Origin: Devosia sp. FKR38
GTDB lineage: Bacteria > Pseudomonadota > Alphaproteobacteria > Rhizobiales > Devosiaceae
Length of the DNA: 64,000 nucleotides
Direction: 5' to 3'
Assembly: GCF_005222805.1 (NCBI RefSeq)
Contig: NZ_STGC01000005.1
Location: 2,063,246 to 2,127,245, forward strand
In this document: in pieces, positions 1 through 8,951 of the stretch
Position numbering within the stretch: position 1 is the first letter of the stretch
Layout: each line of letters starts with the position of its first letter
Notes under the pieces: model-generated
Databases searched by the model: none
What the model was told of the DNA's origin: nothing
The model's input: only the letters and a program-made list of their open reading frames with translations
Made by a program: the position numbers and the translations under genes

Positions 1-520
1 CGTCGATCGCCTGGTCGCCAAGGGCCATCGCCGCATTGCCGTGGGCCTGCCCAGCAATGATATCAACCTGGGCTTCGTGTTCTTCGAAGGCTATAAGGCC
101 GCCCTGGCCCGCCACGGCATTCCCTTCGACCCCGCGCTGATCATCCGCGCCGGCTCATCCGAACAGGGCGGCTATCAGATTGCACATGAACTGCTCAACC
201 TGCCCGAGCGGCCCACGGCGGTCATCCTGATCTATGAGATGATGGCCATCGGCCTTTATCGCCGGCTGAACGAGGCCGGCGTACGCCCCGGTCGCGACAT
301 TGCCGTCATCGGTTTCCGCGAAGGCCCGCAGTCGCGTTTCCTCTCGCCGCCGCTCACCTGCTTCCGCCTGTCGCTGCGCGATCTGGGCGTGGCACTCGGC
401 GAATCCCTGCTCGCCTCCATGCCCGCCTATGCCGAGATCTATCCCCAGGGCCTGGTGCGCCGCATCTGGCCGCTCGAGCTGGTGCCCGGCGAAAGCGACG
501 ACTTCATCATTCCGCGTTGA
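1..520 (+). CDS. LacI-family transcriptional regulator, C-terminal part (5' end outside window)
   Basis: The reading frame is open from base 2 with no start inside the window, so only the C-terminal half of the protein is present. The first residues (VDRLVAKGHRRIAVGL) match the LacI/GalR effector domain signature of a GHRRIA strand after a helix. The later segment PTAVILIYEMMAIGLYRRLNEAG with DIAVIGF is the usual second Rossmann-like lobe of this family. The DNA-binding helix-turn-helix would lie upstream of base 1. The family represses sugar or nucleoside genes and is released by a small ligand. Its target is not evident; the sugar ABC transporter at 7.8-11.5 kb is one candidate. Confidence 0.85.
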   Translation, partial: VDRLVAKGHRRIAVGLPSNDINLGFVFFEGYKAALARHGIPFDPALIIRAGSSEQGGYQIAHELLNLPERPTAVILIYEMMAIGLYRRLNEAGVRPGRDIAVIGFREGPQSRFLSPPLTCFRLSLRDLGVALGESLLASMPAYAEIYPQGLVRRIWPLELVPGESDDFIIPR

Positions 521-532
521 GCGCCGGGCTGC

Positions 533-1837
533 CTACCAGCCCAGCCGGTCCTTGAGCGCATACCACCACGAGCCCAGTGTCGAATACTGCGCCCGGAACA
601 TCCGCCCGCCCGGAAACGGGATCCACGGCAGGCTGGCGAAGGTATCGAAACGCGTCAGGTCTCCACGCACCGCTTCGCCCAGGATGCGCCCAAACAGATG
701 CGAGCCGGTGATGCCGTGCCCGCTGTAGCCATGCGCGAAATACACCCGCTCGCCCAGTCGCCCCAACTGCGGCACGCGCGAGAACGACAGCGCAAAATTG
801 CCGCTCCAGGCATAGTCGATTGTCACATCCTTGAGTTGGGGAAACACCTTGTCCAGGTTCGGCCGCAGCTTGGCCACCACATCGGCCGGATCGGTGCCGC
901 CATAGACGACGCCGCCGCCAAAGATCAGCCGGTGATCGGCGCTAAGCCGGAAATAATCGAGGATATAGCGCACGTCTTCCACGCACATGCCGCTCGGCAA
1001 CAGGGCCTCGGCCCGCTCCTTGCCCAGCGGCGCCGTCGCCATCATCTGCGTCGACACTGGCATCACCCGCGCCGTCAGCTCCGGCACCACATTGCCCAAA
1101 TAGGCATTGCCGCACACCAGCACGGCCTTGGCCGTCACCCGGCCCTGCGCCGTGATCACCCTGGCGCCGGCCCCATCCTGTTCCACCTTGGTCACCGGCG
1201 AGCGCTCATGGATCACCCCGCCCAGGCTCTCGAAGGCCTTGGCCTCCCCCAGCGCCAGGTTCAGCGGGTGCATATGCCCGCCCGAATGGTCGATCATCCC
1301 GCCCACATAGGCCGTGCTGCCGATATGGCGACGGATGCCCTCTTGGTCGAGAATTTCGTGGTCATCCATGCCATGCCGGCGCCACAGCGCCTGCTTGTCC
1401 TCAAGGCCCCGCATATGCTGGGCCGTATAGGCCGCATAGATATTGCCGCGCTTGAGGTCGCAGTCGATGCCATAGCGCGCCACCCAGTCATAGATGATCC
1501 CGGCGCCCTCCTGCACCAGCCCGCCCACGAAATTGGCCGTGCTTGTGCCATAGCGCCGCTCGATGGTTTCAAGGCTCGCATTGAGCCCGTTCACCACCTG
1601 TCCGCCATTGCGTCCCGAGGCGCCCCAGCCCACTTCTGCGGCTTCCACGATCACCACCTTGAAGCCCTTTTCGGCCAGGTGCAGCGCCGCCGACAGGCCC
1701 GAATAGCCCGCGCCCACCACGCAGACGTCAGCCGACACATCGCCCATCAGCGGCACGGGCGTGCGCTCAATGGCGCGCGACGCGGCGTAATAGCTGGGTG
1801 GATAGCGGCCATCCGCCACCGTCTTGGCCGGGGTCAT
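533..1837 (-). CDS. puuB: FAD-dependent amine oxidoreductase, gamma-glutamylputrescine oxidase type
   Basis: Predicted 434-aa flavoprotein of the DadA/PuuB group. An N-terminal dinucleotide fold (VCVVGAGYSGLSAALHLAEKG) is followed by the SGRNGGQV segment typical of gamma-glutamylputrescine oxidases. In the Puu pathway this enzyme oxidises gamma-glutamylputrescine to the aldehyde with release of ammonia and peroxide. The ATG at 1837 was chosen because it overlaps the puuA stop as TGATG and has GGAGG just upstream; a GTG one codon earlier is possible. It is translationally coupled to puuA. Exact substrate (putrescine or another polyamine) is inferred from the neighbours. Confidence 0.85.
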   Translation of the reverse strand: MTPAKTVADGRYPPSYYAASRAIERTPVPLMGDVSADVCVVGAGYSGLSAALHLAEKGFKVVIVEAAEVGWGASGRNGGQVVNGLNASLETIERRYGTSTANFVGGLVQEGAGIIYDWVARYGIDCDLKRGNIYAAYTAQHMRGLEDKQALWRRHGMDDHEILDQEGIRRHIGSTAYVGGMIDHSGGHMHPLNLALGEAKAFESLGGVIHERSPVTKVEQDGAGARVITAQGRVTAKAVLVCGNAYLGNVVPELTARVMPVSTQMMATAPLGKERAEALLPSGMCVEDVRYILDYFRLSADHRLIFGGGVVYGGTDPADVVAKLRPNLDKVFPQLKDVTIDYAWSGNFALSFSRVPQLGRLGERVYFAHGYSGHGITGSHLFGRILGEAVRGDLTRFDTFASLPWIPFPGGRMFRAQYSTLGSWWYALKDRLGW

Positions 1838-3201
1838 CACACCACCTCCAGATAGGCGCTGAACTCAAGGTCCGTCACCTGCGAGGCAAAGCCGGCAATC
1901 TCCTGCCGCTTGCAGTTGACGAACATCGACTGCAACACCGGATCAAAGATGCGCGGGATCATGTCGCCATCCTCGAACGCATTGACGGCCGAAGCCCAGT
2001 CCGCCGGCAGCTTGGGCAGACGCTCCGAATAGGCCCGCCCGGCAAAGGGCTTGGGCGGCTTCTTGCTGTCCTCGATCCCCGCCAGCGCCGCGCCCAGAAT
2101 GCCCGCTAGCACCAGATAGGGATTGGCATCGGCCCCGGCCACGCGGTGCTCGATACGCCGCGCCTTGGGATTGCCACCCGGAATGCGCACCGCCGTGGTG
2201 CGGTTCTCATAGCCCCAGGAAATTGCGCTTGGCGCATGGGTGTCCGGCCGCAGCCGGCGATAGGAATTGAAATGCGGCGCGAACAGCAGCGTCGATTCCG
2301 CCATGCCGGCCAAGAGCCCGCCCACGGCATGCAGCATCACATCCGAGCCGGTCTCGGTGCCGTCGTCGAACACATTATTGCCCGCCGCATCGTTGAGGCT
2401 GAAATGCACGTGAAAGCCATTGCCCGAGCGCGCGCCATAGGGCTTGGCCATGAAGGTGGCCACCAGCTTGTGCTTGCGCGCCACGCCCTTGACGATGCGC
2501 TTGAACAGCACGGCATCATCGGCCGCCTTGAGCGCGTCATTGGTGTGCAGCAGGTTGATCTCGAACTGCCCCACGCCGTTCTCGGCCACGGCCGTGTCAG
2601 CCGGCACATTCTGCTGCTCACACTGCAGATAGACGTCGCGGAAGAACTCGCCAAAGTCCTCCAACTCATCGAGCGACAGGATGGCGTCCGAATCCAGTCG
2701 CTTGCCCGTATAGGGCGAGATCGGCGGCATCGCCGAATCCGCTTCCGGATCCACCAGGTAGAATTCCAGTTCGGTCGCCACCACCGGGGTCAGCCCATGC
2801 TCGGCATAGCGCCGCGTCACATGCGCCAGCGCCTGGCGCGGGTCACCCAGGAAAGGCGTGCGCGCATCCTCGAACAGCCACAGTGGGATCATCGCGCTCG
2901 GTCGTGTCGTCCAGTTGATCGGCAGCGCCCCGCGCCCGGTCGGGCTGCAGATACCGTCCGTGTCACCGCTGGAGAACACCATCGGATTGCCCACGATGTC
3001 CTCGCCCCACACATCCACGCCCACGATCGACAGCGGCATGCGGATGCCGTTGTCGGCAATGCGCCGGGCCTGGTCGATGGGAATGCGCTTGCCGCGCATG
3101 ATGCCGTTGAGATCGCACACCGCCGTGTGCAGCACTTCGATCTGGGGGTTCTGAGCCAGCCAGGTCACGATATCGGCGTTGCCGGTGAAATTGGTGCTCA
3201 T
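1837..3201 (-). CDS. puuA: Glutamine-synthetase-family gamma-glutamylpolyamine synthetase
   Basis: A 454-aa protein with glutamine synthetase architecture: an N-terminal beta-grasp region, then a catalytic domain with TELEFYL, GFHVHFSLND (ATP/metal site), SWGYENRTTAVRIPG and NPYLVLAGILGAALAGI. It lacks the adenylylation-site region of housekeeping GlnA and sits beside an amine oxidase, a gamma-glutamyl hydrolase and an aldehyde dehydrogenase, so ligation of glutamate to putrescine or a related amine is the best reading. It is transcribed leftwards with puuB and diverges from puuD across about 100 bp that should hold both promoters. Confidence 0.88.
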   Translation of the reverse strand: MSTNFTGNADIVTWLAQNPQIEVLHTAVCDLNGIMRGKRIPIDQARRIADNGIRMPLSIVGVDVWGEDIVGNPMVFSSGDTDGICSPTGRGALPINWTTRPSAMIPLWLFEDARTPFLGDPRQALAHVTRRYAEHGLTPVVATELEFYLVDPEADSAMPPISPYTGKRLDSDAILSLDELEDFGEFFRDVYLQCEQQNVPADTAVAENGVGQFEINLLHTNDALKAADDAVLFKRIVKGVARKHKLVATFMAKPYGARSGNGFHVHFSLNDAAGNNVFDDGTETGSDVMLHAVGGLLAGMAESTLLFAPHFNSYRRLRPDTHAPSAISWGYENRTTAVRIPGGNPKARRIEHRVAGADANPYLVLAGILGAALAGIEDSKKPPKPFAGRAYSERLPKLPADWASAVNAFEDGDMIPRIFDPVLQSMFVNCKRQEIAGFASQVTDLEFSAYLEVV

Positions 3202-3305
3202 GCCTGTCCGCCGTCTTTTTTGTGTGTCATAGCCAATACCCTAGCAGGTGATCGCCCGGTTAGGGAGGCCGCCTGGCAAACACGTGCAAAAGGCAGGCCG
3301 CCCAG

Positions 3306-4076
3306 ATGGATCACCCCCGCCCCGTAATCGGTGTCATGGCCTGCGCCCGCCAGGTCGAAGGCGAATCGGCCCAGACCGTCAAGCTGCGCTATCTTGAGGG
3401 CGTCAGCCGCTTTGCCGACGCTGCGCCGGTCATCCTGCCGTCCTTTCAGGACCCGGCCAATGCTGCCGCCATCATCGCCCGCCTCGACGCCATCCTGCTC
3501 ACCGGCAGCAGCTCCAATATCGACCCCGTCCGCTATGCCTCCGCCGCGCCGGCCATGGCGCCCACCGATGCTGGCCGCGATGGTTTCAGTGCCGCCCTCA
3601 TCCATGCCGCAGTCGATGCCGGCAAGCCCGTCTTCGGCATCTGTCGCGGCTTGCAGGAGATTAACGTCGCCTTTGGCGGCACCCTGCGGGACATGCGCAG
3701 CTCGCCTGCCGCCGCAACCCACCATGCCCCCGACGATGCCGATCTCGCCGCCATGTTCGGCCATGCCCATGACATCGCCGTCCTCCCCGGCAGCCTGCTT
3801 GATCGCTATGCCGGCGCAGCCAGCCTGCGCGTCAACAGCGTGCATTTCCAGGCCATCGATGCGCTGGGCCAGGGCCTGGTCGCCAATGCCACTGCCGCCG
3901 ATGGCATCATCGAGGCCATTTCGGCCAGCCACACCGCTGCCCCAGTCTTTGCGGTACAGTGGCATCCTGAGTGGCAGCCAGAGAGCCGGCCCCACGATCT
4001 CGCCTTCTGGCATTATCTGGGTCAGTCTGCGCGGGCACGCTACCTTGCCGCCCCCGGATCGGAGACTGCTTCATGA
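3306..4076 (+). CDS. puuD: Class I glutamine amidotransferase-like gamma-glutamyl-GABA hydrolase
   Basis: A 256-aa protein of the PuuD/peptidase C26 family. The nucleophile elbow is FGICRGLQEIN (Cys about residue 113), and the catalytic His lies in VQWHPEW near the C-terminus. The early TGSSSNIDP segment fits the substrate loop of this family. In the Puu pathway the enzyme removes the glutamyl group from gamma-glutamyl-GABA. Its TGA overlaps the ATG of the next gene (ATGA), so the two are probably translationally coupled. Confidence 0.85.
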   Translation: MDHPRPVIGVMACARQVEGESAQTVKLRYLEGVSRFADAAPVILPSFQDPANAAAIIARLDAILLTGSSSNIDPVRYASAAPAMAPTDAGRDGFSAALIHAAVDAGKPVFGICRGLQEINVAFGGTLRDMRSSPAAATHHAPDDADLAAMFGHAHDIAVLPGSLLDRYAGAASLRVNSVHFQAIDALGQGLVANATAADGIIEAISASHTAAPVFAVQWHPEWQPESRPHDLAFWHYLGQSARARYLAAPGSETAS

Positions 4077-5500
4077 TTGCTTTTGATACGCGCCTGCTGA
4101 TCGGCGGCGAGTCCGTTGCTGGCCAGGGTGCCATTGAAACGGCCTACGACCCCGCCCGCGGCACTGCCATTGCCGACGTTGCCTCGGCAAGCCCGGAGCA
4201 GATCGACGCTGCTGTCCAGGCCGCCAACACCGCTTACAAGTCCTGGTCCCGTTTCACCCCGCGCGAACGCAGCAAGGCCCTGCTGGCCATTGCCGATGCC
4301 ATCGAATCCCGCGTCGCCAACCTGGCTGCCATCGAATCGCGCAATGCCGGCAAGCCGCTGCGCTTTGTCGAAGCCGGTGAACTGGCCAATGTCGCCGATG
4401 TCTTCCGCTTCTTTGCCACCGCCGTGCGCAACATGCCGGCCCCCGCTGCCGGCAACTACCGCTCGTCCCGCCACACCAGCCTTATCCGCCGCGACCCCAT
4501 CGGCGTCATCGCCCAGATCGCGCCCTGGAACTATCCGCTGCTCATGGCCGCCTGGAAGATCGCCCCGGCCATCGCTGCCGGCAATGCTGTGGTCATCAAG
4601 CCCTCGGAAATGACCCCGCTGAGCCTGCTCGCTCTGGGCGAGATCTTCACCGACATCCTGCCCCCCGGCGTCGTCAACATCGTCTGCGGCAATGGCCCGG
4701 ACGTGGGCCGCCAGCTCATCTCGCATGATCTGGTGCGCATGATCTCGCTCACCGGCGACATCCGCACCGGCCGCGCCGTGCTCGAAGCCGCCGCCGGCCC
4801 CATGATCAAGCGCACCCATCTCGAGCTGGGGGGCAAGGCCCCGGTCATCGTCTGCAACGATGCCGATCTCGACAAGCTCGTCGAGACGCTGCGCGAAGCC
4901 AGCTTCTACAATGCCGGCCAGGATTGCACCGCCGCCTGCCGCATCTTCGTGCAGTCCGGCGTCGCCCAGGCCCTTACCGACAAGCTCGAAACCATGGTCG
5001 GCCAGCTCGTCTATGGCCAGCCCGGGCGCACCGATGTCGAATTCGGCCCGGTCATCAGCGCTCGCCAGCAGGAGCGCGTCACTGGCTTTGTCGAACGCGC
5101 CCGCGCCGCCGGCGCCGACGTCATGCAGCGCTCGGTCACGGAAGCCGCCGGCTTCTTCGTCGCCCCGGCGCTGGTCGTCGCGCCCATCGAAGCCGAGATC
5201 GTGCAAAAAGAGGTCTTCGGCCCCGTCGTCAGTCTCACCCGCTTTGACGAGGTGCAGACCGCCATCGACTGGGCCAATGCCTCTGAATATGGCCTGGGCT
5301 CCTCGGTCTGGTCAGCCCGCACCGACACCGCCATCGAGATCGCCAATGCGCTCGAATATGGCGTCACCTGGATCAATACCCATGGCGTCATGGCCACCGA
5401 AATGCCCCATGGCGGCATGAAGAATTCCGGCTATGGCTCCGATCTCTCCATGCAGTCGCTGATCGACTACACCCAGATCCGTCACCTCATGCTGGGGTGA
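4073..5500 (+). CDS. puuC: NAD(P)-dependent aldehyde dehydrogenase, gamma-aminobutyraldehyde type
   Basis: A 475-aa aldehyde dehydrogenase. Visible are the Rossmann-region IAPWNYPLLMAAWKIAPA, the general-base motif LELGGKAPVIV and the nucleophile motif GQDCTAACRI. The ATG at 4073 overlaps the puuD stop; an upstream in-frame extension inside puuD was rejected. It should oxidise the (gamma-glutamyl-)aminobutyraldehyde made by the PuuB-type oxidase. The C-terminal MPHGGMKNSGYGSDLS is typical of aminobutyraldehyde/betaine-aldehyde dehydrogenases. Whether the substrate is glutamylated cannot be told from sequence. Confidence 0.85.
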   Translation: MIAFDTRLLIGGESVAGQGAIETAYDPARGTAIADVASASPEQIDAAVQAANTAYKSWSRFTPRERSKALLAIADAIESRVANLAAIESRNAGKPLRFVEAGELANVADVFRFFATAVRNMPAPAAGNYRSSRHTSLIRRDPIGVIAQIAPWNYPLLMAAWKIAPAIAAGNAVVIKPSEMTPLSLLALGEIFTDILPPGVVNIVCGNGPDVGRQLISHDLVRMISLTGDIRTGRAVLEAAAGPMIKRTHLELGGKAPVIVCNDADLDKLVETLREASFYNAGQDCTAACRIFVQSGVAQALTDKLETMVGQLVYGQPGRTDVEFGPVISARQQERVTGFVERARAAGADVMQRSVTEAAGFFVAPALVVAPIEAEIVQKEVFGPVVSLTRFDEVQTAIDWANASEYGLGSSVWSARTDTAIEIANALEYGVTWINTHGVMATEMPHGGMKNSGYGSDLSMQSLIDYTQIRHLMLG

Positions 5501-5531
5501 CGGACCCCGGGCCCGTCACCGTCTATGCATC

Positions 5532-6557
5532 TCAGGCGATCTCGATCACGGCCTTGATCAGCCCGCTCTTCTGCGTCGCCCAGCGCGGCAGGTCGGTCAC
5601 TGCCCCCGCCAGCGTCGTGCGGTGGGTGATCAGCTTGTCGATCGGCACCTGGCCATTGCGAATGGCCGCAATCACCCGCTCGAAATCGACCGAGGTGGCA
5701 TTGCGGCTGCCGAAGATCGACATTTCCTTGCGGTGGAAGTCACTGTCCACAAAGGTGATGTCGCCCTTGACCACGCTCACCAGCACATAGCGCCCGCCAT
5801 GGGCCACGAAGTCGAAGCCCTTTTCGATCGAGCCCTGGTTGCCCGTGGCGTCGAACACCACGTCAAAGCCTTCGCCATCGGTCGCCGCAGCCACCTGTGC
5901 ATCCACGCTGTCATCAGCAGTGATCGTGCCGGCAATGGAGAACAGATCGCGCGCCGCGGCCAGCCGCTCCTGGTCGCGGTCCATGACGGTCACCTTGGCG
6001 CCCGAGAGGGTTGCAAACAGCACCGCGCCAAAGCCGATCGGCCCGGCGCCGATCACCAGCACGCGGTCGGTATCATCCAGGCTCGCCCGGCGCACCGCAT
6101 GGGCGCCAATGGCCAGGAACTCCACCGTCGCGCAGGCGTCGGCCGACAGGCCCTCGGCCCGCACCAGGTTCTTGGCTGGCAGTGAGATGAATTCGGCCAT
6201 GCCGCCATCGCGATGCACACCCAGCACGGCAATCTTGGTGCAGCAATTGGGCTTGCCGCGCCGGCAGGCAATGCAGGTCCCGCACGACAGATAGGGGTTC
6301 ACCACCACCACTTCGCCGGCCTTGAAGTCGCTGTCGCCCGGCTCCACCACTTCCACGGCCAGCTCATGGCCCATCACGCGCGGATAGGCCAGGAACGGGT
6401 GCTTGCCCTCATAGATGTGATAGTCGGTGCCGCAGATCCCAACGCGCCGCGGCCGCACCAGCACTTCGCCGGGCGCCCGCTCCGCCTTGGGGCGCTCGAT
6501 CACGCTCAACACGCCGGGTTCCGAACAGATCAGAGCGTTCATCGCAGTCATGGTCAT
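5532..6557 (-). CDS. Zinc-dependent medium-chain alcohol/polyol dehydrogenase
   Basis: A 341-aa MDR-family dehydrogenase. The catalytic zinc ligands are likely Cys42 (GICGTDYH) and His64-Glu65 (MGHE). The structural zinc lobe is Cys92, Cys95, Cys98 and Cys106. The NAD fold is VLVIGAGPIGFGAVLFA. It resembles the sugar-acid branch (L-galactonate/L-gulonate 5-dehydrogenases), which fits a location beside a GntR regulator and a sugar ABC transporter, but the substrate is inferred. Three in-frame ATGs (6557, 6551, 6542) lie close together; the first has AGGA upstream. It diverges from the GntR gene. Confidence 0.8.
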   Translation of the reverse strand: MTMTAMNALICSEPGVLSVIERPKAERAPGEVLVRPRRVGICGTDYHIYEGKHPFLAYPRVMGHELAVEVVEPGDSDFKAGEVVVVNPYLSCGTCIACRRGKPNCCTKIAVLGVHRDGGMAEFISLPAKNLVRAEGLSADACATVEFLAIGAHAVRRASLDDTDRVLVIGAGPIGFGAVLFATLSGAKVTVMDRDQERLAAARDLFSIAGTITADDSVDAQVAAATDGEGFDVVFDATGNQGSIEKGFDFVAHGGRYVLVSVVKGDITFVDSDFHRKEMSIFGSRNATSVDFERVIAAIRNGQVPIDKLITHRTTLAGAVTDLPRWATQKSGLIKAVIEIA

Positions 6558-6723
6558 GGGTCCTGTATGGGTCCTGCTTGGTCCTGGCCGGACCGCTTGG
6601 CGCCGTCACGCAGCCGGGCTGGTGCCCGGCGCACTGGCGGGCCAGATGCGGAGACAAACCGTCTGGACAAGTCCTCGTCAAATTGTTTTTTATCGATAAG
6701 TGAAAGACAGGAGCAGCGCCGCC

Positions 6724-7614
6724 GTGAAGACTGACACCGTATTCAAGCAGGCCTTCAACCAGACACTGACCCTGCTCAGCGCCGCCGGTACCGGCGCCCC
6801 CCTGCCCTCGGAAAATGCCCTCAGCGCCGATCTCGGTGTCAGCCGCACCACCGTGCGCAAGGTGCTCGCCCATCTGGCCGAGCGCGGCTACATCACCGGC
6901 CAGGGGCGCAACCGCATCATCGCCACCGCTGTGCCCGACGATGCCCATTTCCCCCACACCGAAACCATCGCCACGGCCCAGCAGGTGGAAGTCCATTTCA
7001 TGGAATGGATGCTGCGCGGCCATGCCCAGCCCGGCACCCAGATCAATGAACTCGAGCTGGCCCGCGCCTTTGGCGTCGGCACCACCGGCATCCGCGAATT
7101 CCTCAACCGCTTCCGCCGCTTTGGCCTGATCGCCAAGCGCCCCAATGCCGGCTGGGTCTTTATGGGCTTCACCCGCGACTTCGCCATGGAACTGTTCGAG
7201 ATCCGCGAGATGTTCGAGCTGCGGTCGGCCCGCGCCCTCGTCCGCCTGCCGGATAGCGCCACCATCTGGCCCCGTCTGCGCGCCATCGAGCGCCAGCATC
7301 ACGAGCTGCTCAACCAGATCGACGCCCGTTTCCAGGACTTCTCCGACCTCGACAACCGCTTCCACCGGCTCATCAATTCGGCGGTGCCCAATCGCTTCAT
7401 CGATGATTTCTACGACATCATCACCTTCATTTTTCACTACCACTACCAGTGGAACAAGCGCGACGAGCGCCTGCGCAACGAGACCGCCATCCGCGAGCAT
7501 CTGGCCTATATCCAGGCCCTCTTCAGTCGCGATCTGGTCCAGGTTCATGCCGCCTGCAGCCTCCATCTCGCCTCCGCCCGCAAGACCATGCTGGCGGCCT
7601 TTGACGCCCACTGA
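6724..7614 (+). CDS. GntR/FCD-type regulator with two winged-helix regions
   Basis: A 296-aa regulator. Residues about 28-67 (LPSENALSADLGVSRTTVRKVL) form a canonical GntR winged helix-turn-helix. Residues about 104-148 (INELELARAFGVGTTGIREFL) look like a second winged helix of the FadR/FCD type. Residues about 155-290 fit an all-helical FCD effector domain (FEIREMFELRSA; DLDNRFHRLI). Most FCD regulators have one winged helix. The GTG at 6724 was chosen because AGGAG lies 10 bp upstream; a GTG at 6700 has no good ribosome site. It diverges from the alcohol dehydrogenase and precedes a sugar ABC operon, so it probably controls both. Confidence 0.8.
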   Translation: MKTDTVFKQAFNQTLTLLSAAGTGAPLPSENALSADLGVSRTTVRKVLAHLAERGYITGQGRNRIIATAVPDDAHFPHTETIATAQQVEVHFMEWMLRGHAQPGTQINELELARAFGVGTTGIREFLNRFRRFGLIAKRPNAGWVFMGFTRDFAMELFEIREMFELRSARALVRLPDSATIWPRLRAIERQHHELLNQIDARFQDFSDLDNRFHRLINSAVPNRFIDDFYDIITFIFHYHYQWNKRDERLRNETAIREHLAYIQALFSRDLVQVHAACSLHLASARKTMLAAFDAH

Positions 7615-7691
7615 CCCAGCAGTGCCCGCTGCCGCCACAAGCCCGATTGCGGTGCACGAGTCGCAAATTGCTCCTTGACGGAAGTTATTTT

Positions 7692-7734
7692 AGAATGTTT
7701 GATCCACGCCAAGCGAAAACAGATCATACATTCT
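7692..7734. promoter_or_regulatory. Long inverted repeat, probable operator of the sugar ABC operon
   Basis: AGAATGTTTGATC at 7692-7704 and GATCATACATTCT at 7722-7734 are inverted copies with one mismatch in 13, separated by 17 bp. They lie about 120-160 bp before the binding-protein gene in a locally AT-rich stretch. The arrangement fits a dimeric or tetrameric repressor; the double-winged-helix GntR encoded next door or a LacI protein are candidates. Confidence 0.6.
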
Positions 7735-7853
7735 TTGCTCTGTTTACTCTGCATAAAAAACATTTTGCAGGCTGCTTGAGACGTGCATAGATATCACGCG
7801 CGCTGACGGACACAGAATATCCGCAGCACCGCGCACAAAGGGAGAGAAGAACC

Positions 7854-8837
7854 ATGAATTTCAGCAAGTTGAATCGCCGCGCCGTGATGGGCCTGTCCGC
7901 AGTCGCCCTGGCTGCAGGCATGCTCGGCGTGTCTCCGGCCTCCGCGCAGGACGTCACGATCCCGATCATCGTCAAGGACACCACGTCCTTCTACTGGCAG
8001 ATCGTTCTGGCCGGCGCCCGCGCCGCTGGTAAGGATCTCGGCGTCAATGTTCCCGAACTGGGCGCCCAGGCCGAAACCGACATCAACGGCCAGATCTCGA
8101 TCCTCGAGAACGCCGTTGCCGGCAAGCCCGCTGCCGTGGTGATCGCCCCCACCGAAAAGTCGGCTCTCGGCGCGCCGATCACCGAAGCCGCCAAGTCCGT
8201 TCCGATCATCGGCATCGACTCCTCGGCTGACTCGACCGCCTTCACCTCGTTCCTGACCACCGACAACGTCCAGGGCGGCCGTATTGCAGCCCAGGGCCTG
8301 GTTGCCGCCGTCAAGGCTGCCACCGGCAAGGAAGAGGGCGAAGTCGCCCTGATCACCTCGGTGCCGAACGCCGGCTCGCTCGAAGAGCGCAAGCAGGGCT
8401 TTATCGAAGAGCTCGCCAAGTACCCGGGCATCAAGCTGGTTGCCGACAAATATGCCGATGGTCAGGCCGCAACCGGCCTCAACATCACCACCGACCTGCT
8501 GACCGCCAATCCCAACCTGGTCGGCATCTTCGCCTCCAACCTGATCATGGCCCAGGGCGCTGGTCAGGCCCTCGCTGAAAACGGCGTTGCCGACAAGGTT
8601 TCGCTGATCGGCTTCGACAGCGACGAAAAGCTCGTTGGCTTCCTCAAGGACGGCACCATCGATGGCCTGGTCGTTCAGGACCCCTACCGCATGGGCTATG
8701 ACGGCATCAAGACGGCCCTCGCCGCCTCCAAGGGCGAAAAGGTCGAGGCGTTTGTCGACACCGGTGCGAACCTGATCACCACCGCCAACATGGAAGAAGC
8801 CCGCAGCCAGGAACTGTTGAACCCCAAGGTCAACTAG
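7854..8837 (+). CDS. Sugar ABC transporter periplasmic binding protein, ribose (RbsB) type
   Basis: A 327-aa exported protein. Residues 1-31 are a signal peptide (RRAVMGLSAVALAAGML then ASAQD). The mature part is a periplasmic-binding-protein type I fold related to LacI sensor domains: TSFYWQIVLAGARAAGKDLG, a hinge near IIGIDSSADSTAF, and IFASNLIMAQGAGQALAENG with LIGFDSDEKLVGFLKDGTIDGLVVQDP. A good GGGAGA ribosome site precedes the ATG. It is the first gene of a three-gene importer. The sugar is unknown; the nearby polyol/sugar-acid dehydrogenase suggests a sugar or sugar acid. Confidence 0.9.
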   Translation: MNFSKLNRRAVMGLSAVALAAGMLGVSPASAQDVTIPIIVKDTTSFYWQIVLAGARAAGKDLGVNVPELGAQAETDINGQISILENAVAGKPAAVVIAPTEKSALGAPITEAAKSVPIIGIDSSADSTAFTSFLTTDNVQGGRIAAQGLVAAVKAATGKEEGEVALITSVPNAGSLEERKQGFIEELAKYPGIKLVADKYADGQAATGLNITTDLLTANPNLVGIFASNLIMAQGAGQALAENGVADKVSLIGFDSDEKLVGFLKDGTIDGLVVQDPYRMGYDGIKTALAASKGEKVEAFVDTGANLITTANMEEARSQELLNPKVN

Positions 8838-8846
8838 TCCGGCTAT

Positions 8847-8885
8847 CCGGGGCGCGCTGCGGATTGACTCCGCCGGGCGCCCCGG
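8847..8885 (+). terminator. Intercistronic hairpin (attenuator or mRNA stabiliser)
   Basis: CCGGGGCGC at 8847-8855 pairs perfectly with GCGCCCCGG at 8877-8885, and an inner GCGGA/TCCGC stem extends it. There is no run of T afterwards, so it is more likely to protect the upstream message or partly attenuate than to terminate. It sits between the binding-protein gene and the ATPase gene, where such hairpins commonly raise binding-protein yield. Confidence 0.6.
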
Positions 8886-8951
8886 TTCCAATTGCGCCGT
8901 GACGGTCAGGCACAAGGACCGCGCGGCACTGCCACGGCGGGGGAACTCACA

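Noticed and set aside
698..1855. Long histidine- and alanine-rich frame opposite puuB (and similar frames opposite puuA, the aldehyde dehydrogenases and ETF genes)
   Set aside because: Antisense shadows caused by high GC at third codon positions; the opposite strand has clear protein families.
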